A stretch of 35,616 nt of DNA from JBEKDJ01 sp050014415 (GCA_050014415.1 JBEKDJ010000005.1:1-35616); one strand, 5' to 3'; positions 1 through 9,361 are shown, counted from the stretch's first letter. Notes: generated from the sequence alone by a model not told the origin. A program made the numbers and translations.

Positions 1-30
1 GCCCCGGTCAGAAGTCATTTCGCGAATAAG

Positions 31-54
31 CTTTCTCCCGGGTAAGGGAGGAAG
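31..54 (-). terminator. Hairpin after the last glycan gene, weak terminator candidate
   Basis: Nine-base arms (CTTTCTCCC at 31-39 and GGGAGGAAG at 46-54) pair with one wobble around a 6-base loop, about 20 bases past the stop codon of the membrane glycosyltransferase read on the minus strand. The tract after the stem on that strand is only moderately T-rich (CTTATT), so termination is plausible but not certain. Confidence 0.35.
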
Positions 55-75
55 GATTTCCGATTGCGTTGATTG

Positions 76-1563
76 TTAGGTCATGCAATGAAGATGGCTC
101 CGATCGAAAGTATATGTAGGCGGACATATCCTCATGGTCTCGGTCAGGGTAAATTGGGATACCCGCTGAACATTCTCATCATGGGTCAATATATAGGCCT
201 GGGCTTTGAGAGAAAAGGTCGCCAATAAAAAGATGACAATTACGGCCCCCAAGGTGATCGCAACGGATTGAGCGATTTCCCGGCTATTGAGTAAGTCATC
301 TATCCATAGTGCGATTGCAAGCCATTCTAGGCCAATTGCAGGCATGAAATACCTCGGTTGGGCCACAATCAGGGCATGAATAAACATTTTTAAAAATACT
401 GCTAAAACAATGACAAGAATTGACCACTTGCCCCTTATTAGACCGGAAAAACAAGAAGCCAGGAAAAGGGTGTGGATCACCACCATGCAGATATTGAGAA
501 TCGGTGATGCCCTTTGTATGAATAGATCACTCCGATGTTTGTACTCCAGCGGCAGGACGTTCAAAGCATTGAGGCTCCAATAGAAATTTGAGCGGTCAGG
601 ATGTCCGAAACAGTTCAAAACAGCACTCACAATCCGGATCAGGTGAAATTTAGGCCGCCGCAAAGCCTCTTTCAGAGCTAACCGATAAGATTCTGTCTGA
701 AGTCTCTCTTTGTCCTTTAGCAAAGCAGGATCGATGGAAGCGATATAGGGGCTGGGATCTGTCCAGTAATTCAAACCGGCTCCCGGCACATAGGCACCAA
801 GCATCGACTTGCCGCCATGCTCCGTCGTCAATGCAAACCGTTTTGTTGCGATGCCGCGCTGGCCGGCAATCAGCAGAAAAAGTAGGAGGATACCCACTGC
901 CCAACAGACAAGATGCCGCTTCAGGCGTTTATCCCCTGTACCGAGCCCGGCAGAAACAAGGGCAACGGGCAAAAGGACCACGACCATTTCCTGACGAATA
1001 AATGTGCCGAGAGCAAAGAGGACAGCAGACCAGCAAGGATGTCCTCCGTCACGGGCCGCCAGGGAACGGACCGCAAGGGAAGACAATGCGACGGTTGGGA
1101 TAAGGACCCAATTATCCTGCGCAATGACACCTGAAAAAACCATCTGTCCGGGCCATAAGGCCAAAAACAGTCCTGCAAGAATCCGGGCACGGAAACTCAG
1201 CACGCCATGCCATATTGCGTAGGGAAGGATGGGAACCAGTCCCGTAAGGATGGCCGTTGCCCAGCGCGCGGTCGTCTCCGGCGAAACAGGGAAAATGCGA
1301 AGGATCACTGAAAGGAGGGTGGGTAACCCGGCACTAAAAAATTCCCAGTACCATGTCCCTCTTGCAAATAAAGAGTCGCGTATAGCTATCGCGAAGTCAA
1401 CGAGTCCTTTAAAGTCAGAAATGGGGTTTGTCGGGAACAGATTGATAAAGCCAACCCGAGGAAGGACGCCAAAGAGAATAATCAGGACGCCCCAAATGAA
1501 TTCAGAGTGGCGCGCTGAATCCCCGGGAGCCATCTCATAAGCTGGAACAGGCCCACCCTTCAT
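76..1563 (-). CDS. GT-C type membrane glycosyltransferase (GT39/ArnT-like)
   Basis: Polytopic inner-membrane protein of 495 residues, predicted to move a sugar from a polyprenyl-phosphate donor to a periplasmic acceptor; the exact substrate cannot be read. About ten hydrophobic segments are visible, with an acidic residue in the first periplasmic loop (D50, in NPISD) as expected for GT-C enzymes, and an LWPGQ block at 136-140. It is a clear paralogue of the protein at 3352-5355: both carry LWPGQ, FAL..xIRQE, RFA.TT.H.G.S.LGA, and KEAL.RP.FH.IRI blocks in the same order. An upstream in-frame ATG at 1626 exists, but the ATG at 1563 forms an ATGA overlap with the stop of the upstream methyltransferase-GT2 gene, so translational coupling favours 1563. 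That partner resembles dolichyl-phosphate-sugar synthases and could supply the lipid-linked donor (inference). Confidence 0.82.
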   Translation of the reverse strand: MKGGPVPAYEMAPGDSARHSEFIWGVLIILFGVLPRVGFINLFPTNPISDFKGLVDFAIAIRDSLFARGTWYWEFFSAGLPTLLSVILRIFPVSPETTARWATAILTGLVPILPYAIWHGVLSFRARILAGLFLALWPGQMVFSGVIAQDNWVLIPTVALSSLAVRSLAARDGGHPCWSAVLFALGTFIRQEMVVVLLPVALVSAGLGTGDKRLKRHLVCWAVGILLLFLLIAGQRGIATKRFALTTEHGGKSMLGAYVPGAGLNYWTDPSPYIASIDPALLKDKERLQTESYRLALKEALRRPKFHLIRIVSAVLNCFGHPDRSNFYWSLNALNVLPLEYKHRSDLFIQRASPILNICMVVIHTLFLASCFSGLIRGKWSILVIVLAVFLKMFIHALIVAQPRYFMPAIGLEWLAIALWIDDLLNSREIAQSVAITLGAVIVIFLLATFSLKAQAYILTHDENVQRVSQFTLTETMRICPPTYTFDRSHLHCMT

Positions 1564-3035
1564 ACAAACTTTATCCGTCTCGAAGCAAAGAATACCATTT
1601 TCAACAACAACCAGCCATGATTCCACCGGCTGATGTTGGTGGCGCCATATGAGCGTTCCCTGTACCGAATCGGCATCTCCACGATCTTCAGATTCAATTT
1701 TGCGGCGCCGAACAAAAGATCAAAATCACCAAAGGGATCGAAGTCGCCGAAGTAGTCCCTGTTCGCGACAATCATGTTGTAATGATGCTTCCACAAAACT
1801 TTTGTCCCGCACAGGGTGTCTTTAATCTTCTGTTCCAACAGCCAGGAAAAGGCCATACTGAAAAACTTATTCCCCAGGAGGTTGAAGAAACTCATTGCCT
1901 CTTTCTCCATGGGATAGACCAGCCGCACTCCGTTCACGAATTCGCCCTTGCCTGACCGAAGGACCTGATAAAAGCGAGGCAGGTCTTCCGGCGGTACCGT
2001 CAGGTCGGCATCCAGGATCATCAATACCTCTCCCCTGGCCTCGGCAAAACCTAATCGGACGGCATCCCCCTTTCCGGCGCCGGTTTGGCGGAGCAGCTGG
2101 CACTGCCATTCAGGGTGGGTTTCGATCGCCTGTTCTATGGCGCTATAGGTATCATCCTGAGAATGCCCTTCGACAAAGACAAGTTCGGTCCCCCGTCCCA
2201 TCTGTGGAGTTCGTTCGAATATTTGGGAGATATTGCCTGCCTCATTTCGGGCAGGGATGATCACTGAAACAAGCGGTTCTTTAACTGAAGGTTCTAGAGA
2301 TTGTCTTAGACGAGCGACAATAAAATGGGTGAGGGCAAGATGTTTGAACGGCCACAATTTCGCAAGATACCGATTACATAAATTGGAAAGCACCGGAGTC
2401 TTCAAAGGCCAAAGGATCTCCACCCGATGCCGTATCACTTCGAAATCTACAAGGCTTAACAAGTTGGCGATGTCATCCACCGTTAACCAGTTTTGATATA
2501 ACGTCGGTTTAGCCATCCCCAGTCGCTTCACCAGGGCGAGGGGAAGCTCCCATAACCTGCTGTATGAATTGATGATAATCCGCGTACCGGGACCAGATAA
2601 AGAGGCAAGGCGCTCGAAAACGACCTGAAGATCCCATAAATCGTTCAGCACATCCGAGAGGATGATAATATCAAACTGCTCTTCGAGTTTCAGGTCGTGC
2701 GCATCGGCATGAATCAATCGAAGCTCGGGATGTTTCTGCCTGGCCCGTCTGATCATTTCCTCGGAAAAATCGACTCCCACGCCCACAGAAGGTTTCAGCG
2801 CCGATAAGAGATCGCCAGTCCCACACCCTATCTCCAGCACCCGCTGCCCGGGCGCCACAAGATACTGGTAGATTTCAATCAGGCGCTGGTGGTAGTAATC
2901 TCCCCAACTTCTCTCGCGATCTAATCCACGGGCGATGTTGTCCCAGTGAGCTATCCGTTCCTGACGGTATCGAAATTCAGGGTTTGCTTCCGCTTTCGGT
3001 ATCGGTTCTATTTCTTTCTGACAGCTCAAATTCAA
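1560..3035 (-). CDS. Fused SAM methyltransferase and GT2 (polyprenyl-phosphate sugar synthase-like)
   Basis: Two-domain protein of 491 residues. Residues about 45-205 form a class I SAM methyltransferase with motif I VLEIGCGTGD at 66-75 and an acidic strand-2 end (VGVDF, 86-90). Residues about 254-490 form a GT2 domain: SVIIPARNEAGN at 257-268, DAD at 342-344 for metal/nucleotide binding, and a GTKVLWK segment typical of dolichyl-phosphate-mannose-synthase-like enzymes. The likely role is to make a lipid-linked sugar for the coupled GT-C protein downstream (ATGA overlap); what the methyltransferase acts on is unknown. No ATG lies near the N-terminus. The start is TTG, either at 3035 or two codons later at 3029, behind AAGAGGG. 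A short AT-rich gap of about 100 bp separates it from the preceding gene, so it may have its own promoter. Confidence 0.85.
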   Translation of the reverse strand: MNLSCQKEIEPIPKAEANPEFRYRQERIAHWDNIARGLDRERSWGDYYHQRLIEIYQYLVAPGQRVLEIGCGTGDLLSALKPSVGVGVDFSEEMIRRARQKHPELRLIHADAHDLKLEEQFDIIILSDVLNDLWDLQVVFERLASLSGPGTRIIINSYSRLWELPLALVKRLGMAKPTLYQNWLTVDDIANLLSLVDFEVIRHRVEILWPLKTPVLSNLCNRYLAKLWPFKHLALTHFIVARLRQSLEPSVKEPLVSVIIPARNEAGNISQIFERTPQMGRGTELVFVEGHSQDDTYSAIEQAIETHPEWQCQLLRQTGAGKGDAVRLGFAEARGEVLMILDADLTVPPEDLPRFYQVLRSGKGEFVNGVRLVYPMEKEAMSFFNLLGNKFFSMAFSWLLEQKIKDTLCGTKVLWKHHYNMIVANRDYFGDFDPFGDFDLLFGAAKLNLKIVEMPIRYRERSYGATNISRWNHGWLLLKMVFFASRRIKFV

Positions 3036-3141
3036 ATCCCTCTTTCAATAGAAACTTCTAACGAACATATCGTATTTTCAAAGTTCTAATTCGCTGAAAT
3101 TTTAGATTAATTTCTAATTCCCGGAAATATAGATCAACCTC

Positions 3142-3351
3142 TTAAGTACCGCCGGGATTAAGTTGAACCCGGATCTCCACTGGAGTGACCGCACCCCACA
3201 CAGGTCCAGGGTTTGGTCGAACCGCAAGAAGATCGATGCGGACAGGCTTCCGCTCCCCAGATACTAAGTAGCCCAGAGGTATTTCAATATCGCCCGCAAA
3301 CGCGGAATCTGCCGTGTCGTGTCTGAGGAGAACGGTATCAGCAGTAGTCAC
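3142..3351 (-). pseudogene. In-frame continuation of the upstream membrane-protein gene past its TAA; possible cut-off C-terminus
   Basis: Directly after the TAA of the 667-residue GT-C gene (stop at 3352-3354) the same frame stays open for 69 more codons starting with GTG. The predicted peptide is beta-strand rich, for example VRIDLLAVRPNPGPVW and VEIRVQLNPGG, with varied synonymous codons like real coding DNA. No ribosome binding site is apparent other than readthrough or termination-reinitiation. Either the parent gene was once about 737 residues and is now split by a nonsense mutation or sequencing error, or this is a small coupled gene. I do not recognise the family. Confidence 0.4.
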
Positions 3352-5355
3352 TTACAGAACAACTTTGTCAGAAGAACCACCTTTGTGGGAGCTATCTTTA
3401 ACAACGAGCGAGTAGCTGCCACTTAGATACGGCTCAAACATGCAATTGGCGATCGCCCGATCTCCGGGCGAGGGGTCGTCTTTAAGGAGACGGAGCTGGG
3501 CTTGGGCTTCATTCAAATACTGCACTGTGCCTTCATTGACCATACATCGCATTTTCCCTGCAATCCAGGATCCATCAATAGAAGGAGTATGTCGGTAAGC
3601 TGTTAAAGCAAATTTGTAAGTTCGCTGTAACTTGTCGTGACGAATAACGTAGCTCCAAAAATACGGTTCGCTCCAGTTTATAATTCCAACAAACATTAAT
3701 CCAACCAATAGAGAAGAACCGACTAGTCTCCACCCCTTCCGATTCTTCCCAAAAAGATTTATCGTTTGAACGATCACAATGGCCTCAAGTGCTGTACCCA
3801 CGAGGAGAAACCTAGGCTGGATGACCGTAAGACCATGAAAAATAACCCTTATGACAGAACCTAAACCAACAAGTGTAATTGCCCACCATCCCTTATTAAT
3901 TGTAACAACCATGCAAGTAAAGAAAAGGACGTACAATATGGGCTGATAAACTTTTACCACTTTTGTGAAGACATTGGATACCTTTTTAGCGATGGATTGT
4001 CGTTTTGATGGAATAATTTTGGAGTCATCTAACACAGACCAAGGAAGCTCCTCGCTGACTGAACCTGTTCCTTTATCGGCATTAGAAAGATTCCCAAATG
4101 TCCACCAGGTATCACCATCTCCAACTTTGAGATGGTAAATAATACTACCAATGATACGAATAATATGGAAGCCCGGACGATTCAATGCTTCTTTGAACGC
4201 AAGACGTAAGGCATCATCGTCAGTGATAATGGAATCAAAGGTGGAGGCAAAGGCCTGGTAGTCGATGTACCCGGTTAAGTGAGCACCAGGAGAAAAAGCA
4301 CCGAGCAGCGAAGTTCCAGTGTGGGTGGTCGTGATCGCAAACCGGTCAGTGGCTTCCCAACGAACAATAGCCAATGCGACTAAGAACGAAAGAATGATTG
4401 CCCCTCCCAGAAAGAGACGACGCCGAGAATTGATGGTTAATGGTGTAAATCCGAGAGGAACGATTAAGAGAGGAATGTTGGTAATGAGTGTTTCCTGCCT
4501 AATACAGACAGCTAAGGCGAAAATAGCCCCTGACCAGATCGGATAACACGTACGAAGAACGCCAGCTCGAATAGTAAAACAAGCGAGAGCTATAGTGGGA
4601 AGCATGACAAGGTTATCTGTGAGGATGACACCACCGAATATTATCTGACCGGGCCAGAGAGAGAGTAGCAAGGAAATGATCACCCTGGCACGGAGTGACA
4701 TGACATCTCGCAGAATCAAAAATGGAATAAGGGTTATCATTCCACAGGGCATGGAAAGAGTCCACCTGGCAGTAGATGCAATGAGTAGCTCGGTGGCCCC
4801 GAAAAAAGCAATGAAAGGCGATAAAAAGAGTGGAAGCCCGGGATTCCAGTGCGCCCAGAGCCAAAGGGATTTCGTTGAATGGTCGAGAGCCGAACCGTCG
4901 ATGAACCTTCGGCTGAATTCGATGATTTCATACGCATCGATCATTGCCCTTGTCGGAAAGACTGTGATGAAGATTGCTCTTGCGGATAAACTTATTCCTA
5001 AAACGACAAATCCCCATACCAATTCATTTCGTGTGATAGAGCCGCTATTCATAGAATTTGGTATAATATTTAGGAATTCAGGTTTTTGGCTAGGATCTTC
5101 ATCATTGTTGAATTTTGATTGAAATACTTGTTGATAATACGACGAAATGCGGCCTTTAAGTTCGTTTATATAAACGTTGCGCATAAATCTCATTATCAAA
5201 CCAATGGCTATTATTAATAATCCGATGGATGTCCCAATTATCTGCTTGTACCCAAACCCCTCGAAACTTCCTATCCCAATAAAATCAGCAAAAAGGGATA
5301 TCGATAAAACAATACTCCCAATAACTATTATTGGAAAACTCCATTTTTCCATCAA
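3352..5355 (-). CDS. GT-C type membrane glycosyltransferase with extra N- and C-terminal parts
   Basis: A 667-residue polytopic membrane protein. Two extra helices occupy residues 6-58. A hydrophilic linker follows to about 108, then the GT-C core that matches the protein at 76-1563: an acidic residue in the first loop (D140), LWPGQ at 233-237, then the IRQE, RFAITT.H and KEALNRPGFHIIRI blocks. A soluble C-terminal tail of about 100 residues follows the last helix and ends at a TAA, after which the frame stays open (see 3142-3351). Predicted role is periplasmic sugar transfer from a polyprenyl-phosphate sugar; acceptor unknown. Start ATG-ATG at 5355 has no strong Shine-Dalgarno. Base composition is visibly more AT-rich than the paralogue at 76-1563, so the two were probably acquired or diverged separately rather than duplicated recently. 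Confidence 0.8.
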   Translation of the reverse strand: MMEKWSFPIIVIGSIVLSISLFADFIGIGSFEGFGYKQIIGTSIGLLIIAIGLIMRFMRNVYINELKGRISSYYQQVFQSKFNNDEDPSQKPEFLNIIPNSMNSGSITRNELVWGFVVLGISLSARAIFITVFPTRAMIDAYEIIEFSRRFIDGSALDHSTKSLWLWAHWNPGLPLFLSPFIAFFGATELLIASTARWTLSMPCGMITLIPFLILRDVMSLRARVIISLLLSLWPGQIIFGGVILTDNLVMLPTIALACFTIRAGVLRTCYPIWSGAIFALAVCIRQETLITNIPLLIVPLGFTPLTINSRRRLFLGGAIILSFLVALAIVRWEATDRFAITTTHTGTSLLGAFSPGAHLTGYIDYQAFASTFDSIITDDDALRLAFKEALNRPGFHIIRIIGSIIYHLKVGDGDTWWTFGNLSNADKGTGSVSEELPWSVLDDSKIIPSKRQSIAKKVSNVFTKVVKVYQPILYVLFFTCMVVTINKGWWAITLVGLGSVIRVIFHGLTVIQPRFLLVGTALEAIVIVQTINLFGKNRKGWRLVGSSLLVGLMFVGIINWSEPYFWSYVIRHDKLQRTYKFALTAYRHTPSIDGSWIAGKMRCMVNEGTVQYLNEAQAQLRLLKDDPSPGDRAIANCMFEPYLSGSYSLVVKDSSHKGGSSDKVVL

Positions 5356-5859
5356 TATTACCGTTGGTTCTGTATCGGTTCTATTTTATCCTAAATTGGG
5401 TGCGTTTCTAATTCCATGGATTTCCACCCTCACTGAAATGAAAAACAGAATGAATGAGTTTATATGTAATACAATGCTTCCTCCCATTCCCTTGCTGCGT
5501 GTTTTCCATATTCATTCATGTCTTGCGAGTATAGGCACAACAGCACGTAAAGTAATAAATACATTCGAAGTTTGTCCTTATTGAGATTTCAGTGGTGAAG
5601 ATTATATCTCTCGCAACCAGGCATTGAACTGACCGCGGAAGATCACGGATGTTAAAATTCCTATTGATCCAAAAAGAACCTTGTCATACAATCTGGCGGT
5701 ATTGGAGACGAAACTTTTCCTCTACATTTCCAAGGATACGCCCGTGGATTGTTCTGAGTATCTTAAAAACCAAAGTCTTCCTGTATCTCTTTCCTGTAAA
5801 TCAAGGGTTGACCTTTGTTTAATGTTTTTCATTGTTCAAAGCTTTGTTAGTTTCAAAAT
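5356..5859. other. 504 bp AT-rich gap with no convincing gene
   Basis: This gap lies between the radical SAM gene and the large GT-C gene. Small open frames exist, but none has a ribosome binding site or recognisable product. A perfect 10-bp palindrome CAAAGCTTTG lies at 5839-5848, just past the radical SAM stop. The promoter of the downstream gene is presumably here, but no good -35/-10 pair was identified. Confidence 0.5.
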
Positions 5860-7095
5860 TCAATTTACAAAACGTTTCCATACCTCTTTTGCCACTTTCC
5901 TCCTCTTACTATCTTCCGGAAACAATTTGTTCCTTACCTTGTAATAAGTCAGCAAAGCCTTCCAGCCATGTGAGTCATAGATACGATTTAGTTCAGCCTC
6001 AAGATTTGCTATGCGAACATCCCTTTCATCCACAGATGGAACGCTGCCCGTTGTGCTGTCCGTGGTGGCATTTGGCTGGCCTGAATCCATCGGCTCCCAC
6101 CCCCCATAAAGAGGACACTCAGCACACACTGTGAGAGGCTCGTCGGTCAATAACGCCGCCCGCAACGTTTTATATTTCGACCCAGACCAAATTTCTTCGA
6201 AGCTCTGGACGCAAAGATCTCCATATGACGCCTCGATTCTGCAGCACGGCTGAACTTTACCGTCAACCCGCATGAACATGCGCTCCCAGGGCTCTTTGCA
6301 GGTCTTCCGCATGCCTTTGTAGGTGCCCGGGCTTGCAGGGTCGATGGCAACGGCATTGGGCGCCGAATTGGCTACCTCCCTTCTAGGAATTTGGGGTGGT
6401 AGGAAAAGGTTAATCCCCCACCTCCGGGCCTCCGCCTCAGACTCTGACACCCATTCCGCAATCAAAGGGTCACTCACCAACGACTGTCCACGAGTCAGGT
6501 TATACTCGACAAGTTCTGCTACTGCAACCATAGCCACTTCCAGCTCACCCGCCATCTTCACCACAGACGGAAGCTCGTGAATATTTTGGCGCATTGCCAC
6601 GAATCTAAAACTCAATTCCGGGCTTTTTGTGCCAAGGCATTCCTTCGTTTTATTAATCAGGCGAATGTTTTCAAGGATTCTGTCCAGCTGTGCACGACGC
6701 CGGATCTTTTCGAATAGCTCAGGGCTAGCGGCATCAATAGAGAACCCAATGTGCTGAACCCCAGCACGGATAATTTTTTCGACGTTCCGCGGTGTAAACA
6801 TCATTCCGTTCGTGTGGAACATGACCCGACAACCCACGCGAGTCACCTTTTCCAACATCTCCATGAAGTTAGGGTGGAGTAATGTCTCCCCGTCGCCGTT
6901 CAGTTGAACCATCGGCCGGAAGTCCCGCAATATGGGCAGTAGCTTATGGAACAGATCCATTGGAAGGTCACGAGCGTCGTAGTTGCCGAGGTTATTTTCT
7001 TCGCTGGACCAACAATGAACGCACCTCAGGTTGCAACGCGTCGTAGTCTCGAGAATAAAAAGTTGGAGTGAAGGACGTTCTTCAGCCATTTCCAT
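5860..7095 (-). CDS. Radical SAM/SPASM protein with a glycosyltransferase-type C-terminal tail
   Basis: 411 residues. The radical SAM Fe-S motif CNLRCVHC gives C21, C25 and C28; GDGE at 68-71 fits the SAM-binding GGE-type motif. A SPASM-like region supplies C266, C284/C285, C295, C324 and C327 as ligands for additional clusters. After a low-complexity linker come a short coiled coil (about 356-371) and a basic tail (about 372-411, containing DSHGWKALLTYYKVRNKLFP) of a kind that, from memory, ends many glycosyltransferases and methyltransferases of surface-glycan loci. SPASM proteins modify peptides, cofactors or small metabolites; the substrate here is unknown, but the tail and neighbours suggest glycan modification or attachment. 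Gaps on both sides make it monocistronic. GGGGA stands before the ATG at 7095; an ATG two codons on (7089) is also possible. Confidence 0.82.
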   Translation of the reverse strand: MEMAEERPSLQLFILETTTRCNLRCVHCWSSEENNLGNYDARDLPMDLFHKLLPILRDFRPMVQLNGDGETLLHPNFMEMLEKVTRVGCRVMFHTNGMMFTPRNVEKIIRAGVQHIGFSIDAASPELFEKIRRRAQLDRILENIRLINKTKECLGTKSPELSFRFVAMRQNIHELPSVVKMAGELEVAMVAVAELVEYNLTRGQSLVSDPLIAEWVSESEAEARRWGINLFLPPQIPRREVANSAPNAVAIDPASPGTYKGMRKTCKEPWERMFMRVDGKVQPCCRIEASYGDLCVQSFEEIWSGSKYKTLRAALLTDEPLTVCAECPLYGGWEPMDSGQPNATTDSTTGSVPSVDERDVRIANLEAELNRIYDSHGWKALLTYYKVRNKLFPEDSKRRKVAKEVWKRFVN

Positions 7096-7156
7096 TTCCC
7101 CACATTAGAGATATTAAAAATGTTTCTATCCGTTACAAAACCAGCATTCCTCTGGA

Positions 7157-7184
7157 GTTATACCAGACCAGGATAAGCAATCAA
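7157..7184 (-). promoter_or_regulatory. Sigma-70 type promoter for the radical SAM gene
   Basis: Read on the minus strand, TTGATT (7179-7184) and TATAAC (7157-7162) are separated by 16 bases. The predicted transcription start lies about 50-55 bases before the ATG at 7095. The -10 matches consensus at five of six positions and the -35 at four of six. Confidence 0.5.
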
Positions 7185-7335
7185 CGACAATTTACAACTT
7201 GGGGGAACCATCGCTGTTCTTTCCCATTATTTCTCTGATTGGACTTAATTTCTTTCCGCTTTTCCATCATTTGCCGAGGAGAACAAGTATCCTCAGATGT
7301 TTGGATGAATTCTCTCCCCGTGTCGATTGGACACA

Positions 7336-9354
7336 TTATTTTTTCTGAATAAGTATTTTCCAGTTTTGCGAATAAAAACACTCGATATCCCTCTTTTGCA
7401 TCTGTTTAACGCATTGAGCGATATACTGTTTAAACATTTTCTTTAGTTTCTCTTTCATCTCCACAGGGACAGGTAAATTTTCTACTTTAGATTCGAAACT
7501 ATTTTCTATCTCTTTCCTAAATAAAGTGTCTAGTTCTATAAAATCTATGTTCTCAGTTGAAAGTGTTTGGGTAACAAAATACGCTTCTGGGAAGGAAGAA
7601 ATATAACAATCAAGGTCATGATAGTCAGCAACCAAATAGTCGCCGGCCCGTAGATATCTAAAATACGTTATTGCATCTTCTTTCTCGAATAATGTAATGC
7701 CGAATAACCCGAAATGAGGGTCAGAGATGACATTTTTCACGTGATATCGATTGGGGATCTCCAAATAGAGGTGCCCGCGACCCGCTAAAAGAGTTTTCAG
7801 ATTTTCGAGTGTTCTTGGAAGATCTAAAACGTGTTCCAAAACATCGGTACAGGTAATGAGATCAAATTTTCTTTCCCTTAGATTCGCGGGGAGCGGTTCA
7901 TATATATTCTGCTGAAGAACATGATCGGGGTTAACCTTGTTCTCCATGAGGTTCAATTTACATAATTCTATTAACCTCTCATTAATTTCTATCCCTAAAT
8001 AAGGCCGACAACCCCGCTTGGCAAAGGCAACGAGGTAACCACCGTAGGCTGTGCCAATATCTAAATAGGATTTATCCCTAAATTGGATATACGGCGACAG
8101 GAAGTGAGCTAATGCGTCTCCCCGATCATTCGTGGTCAATGCATAATTCACATATGTTTCATACATGGGAGAGCCTTTCCCATCTTCATACGTTTTCAAA
8201 ACAGCCTTTCTAAATGAGTTCTTTTCCAATTCAAGAGAGGAAGGTCTCGTCCGTTCTATCTCTTGATGGGACTGTTGCAGCTTCTGCCCTGCGAGTTCTT
8301 CGAGGACCTTCAGGTATTTCTCTATAACCCTGTCAGCGGAATAGATTGCCTCTACCGTAACCCTTCCGTTTCCAATAAGACGGCCCCTCTCAGGGATGGA
8401 TTCAAGAAGAGTTTCAATTTTACCAATCGCTTCCGGGGTATTATTCACCTCGTACAGAAAACCATTCTGGCCCTCTTCAATGATCTCTTGAAATCCTCCC
8501 ACCCGTGAAGCCACGACCGGGCAATGGCAGGCCATCGCTTCAATCGCGGTCATCCCGAAAGGTTCGAGGACCGATGTCGTGACAAGGCACCCTCCGCTCG
8601 CACCCATGAGGGAATAAGCCCCCGGCATCCGGTCATATTGGAGGTATGGAACCCATTTCAGGCAATCGATGAGATTCAGCCGCTTCACCATGGCCAAGAA
8701 GTCCTTTTTAACAACATCCTCAGCATTATACCCACCAATGATAAAGAAGAGGATATCATTCCTCTTCTCGGAAAGAGATGAGGCAACCTCCAGAAAGTGT
8801 TTCCAGTTTTTCTCCTTCTCCAGTCTTCCTACCCATCCAATCACCTTCTTGTTTAATTTATTTTTAGGTTCTCTGAACCGGAACACTTCTGTATTTATGG
8901 GGTTAGGAATAACGTGGATAGGAATGCCAGTTTTTCCAAATCTGCCTATCTCTTTGTAAATCAATTCCTTTTCAAACTGGGAGGGAGTGATAATGGCCTT
9001 TGTCTCGGTCTCACCAATATCCGTAAGATACCGCAAGATATTAAGATTGTTCGTATGGACTTCTGTGACAAGAATCCCCTTAAAATGACTCCTCCTTAAA
9101 ACAGGGTAGATTTGAGGTGTATCGATAGGAATGACAAAATCAAATCCTCCTTCATCAATAATTCGCCTTAGCTCATCCTCCCTGTTCTCATAATGGATAT
9201 TTTCGAACCCTTCGAACATCTTCGATCCACCCAGATCATTCAGGAAAACGACATGCGGGAAAATTCCCTTTTTATGGAATGCGGAGAGTCTGTTTCTCAG
9301 TACGGTTTCGACTCCACCCAAAGTGCAGAATTGATAGATAAAAAGAATCTTCAT
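7336..9354 (-). CDS. Fused GT4 glycosyltransferase and SAM methyltransferase
   Basis: 672 residues from the ATG at 9354. Residues 1 to about 355 are a GT4 glycosyltransferase: N-terminal KILFIYQF strand, GWVGRLEKEKN at the start of the donor-binding half, and EPFGMTAIE (264-272) with the two conserved glutamates that bind the nucleotide sugar. A linker of about 60 residues leads to a class I methyltransferase with YLDIGTAYGG (430-439), an acidic second strand (GIEIN), and LYLEIPN. A helical tail closes the protein. A TTG at 9369 would overlap the upstream gene; ATG at 9354 starts 7 bases after that gene's TAA and matches the usual GT4 N-terminus. It is the last gene of the compact glycan operon. 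The fusion suggests that sugar addition and methyl capping or modification are coupled (inference). Confidence 0.85.
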   Translation of the reverse strand: MKILFIYQFCTLGGVETVLRNRLSAFHKKGIFPHVVFLNDLGGSKMFEGFENIHYENREDELRRIIDEGGFDFVIPIDTPQIYPVLRRSHFKGILVTEVHTNNLNILRYLTDIGETETKAIITPSQFEKELIYKEIGRFGKTGIPIHVIPNPINTEVFRFREPKNKLNKKVIGWVGRLEKEKNWKHFLEVASSLSEKRNDILFFIIGGYNAEDVVKKDFLAMVKRLNLIDCLKWVPYLQYDRMPGAYSLMGASGGCLVTTSVLEPFGMTAIEAMACHCPVVASRVGGFQEIIEEGQNGFLYEVNNTPEAIGKIETLLESIPERGRLIGNGRVTVEAIYSADRVIEKYLKVLEELAGQKLQQSHQEIERTRPSSLELEKNSFRKAVLKTYEDGKGSPMYETYVNYALTTNDRGDALAHFLSPYIQFRDKSYLDIGTAYGGYLVAFAKRGCRPYLGIEINERLIELCKLNLMENKVNPDHVLQQNIYEPLPANLRERKFDLITCTDVLEHVLDLPRTLENLKTLLAGRGHLYLEIPNRYHVKNVISDPHFGLFGITLFEKEDAITYFRYLRAGDYLVADYHDLDCYISSFPEAYFVTQTLSTENIDFIELDTLFRKEIENSFESKVENLPVPVEMKEKLKKMFKQYIAQCVKQMQKRDIECFYSQNWKILIQKK

Positions 9355-9361
9355 TGGCTCT

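Noticed and set aside
5681..5944. Plus-strand 87-codon frame in the AT-rich gap
   Set aside because: No ribosome binding site, low-complexity hydrophobic end, and it runs into the radical SAM gene on the other strand.
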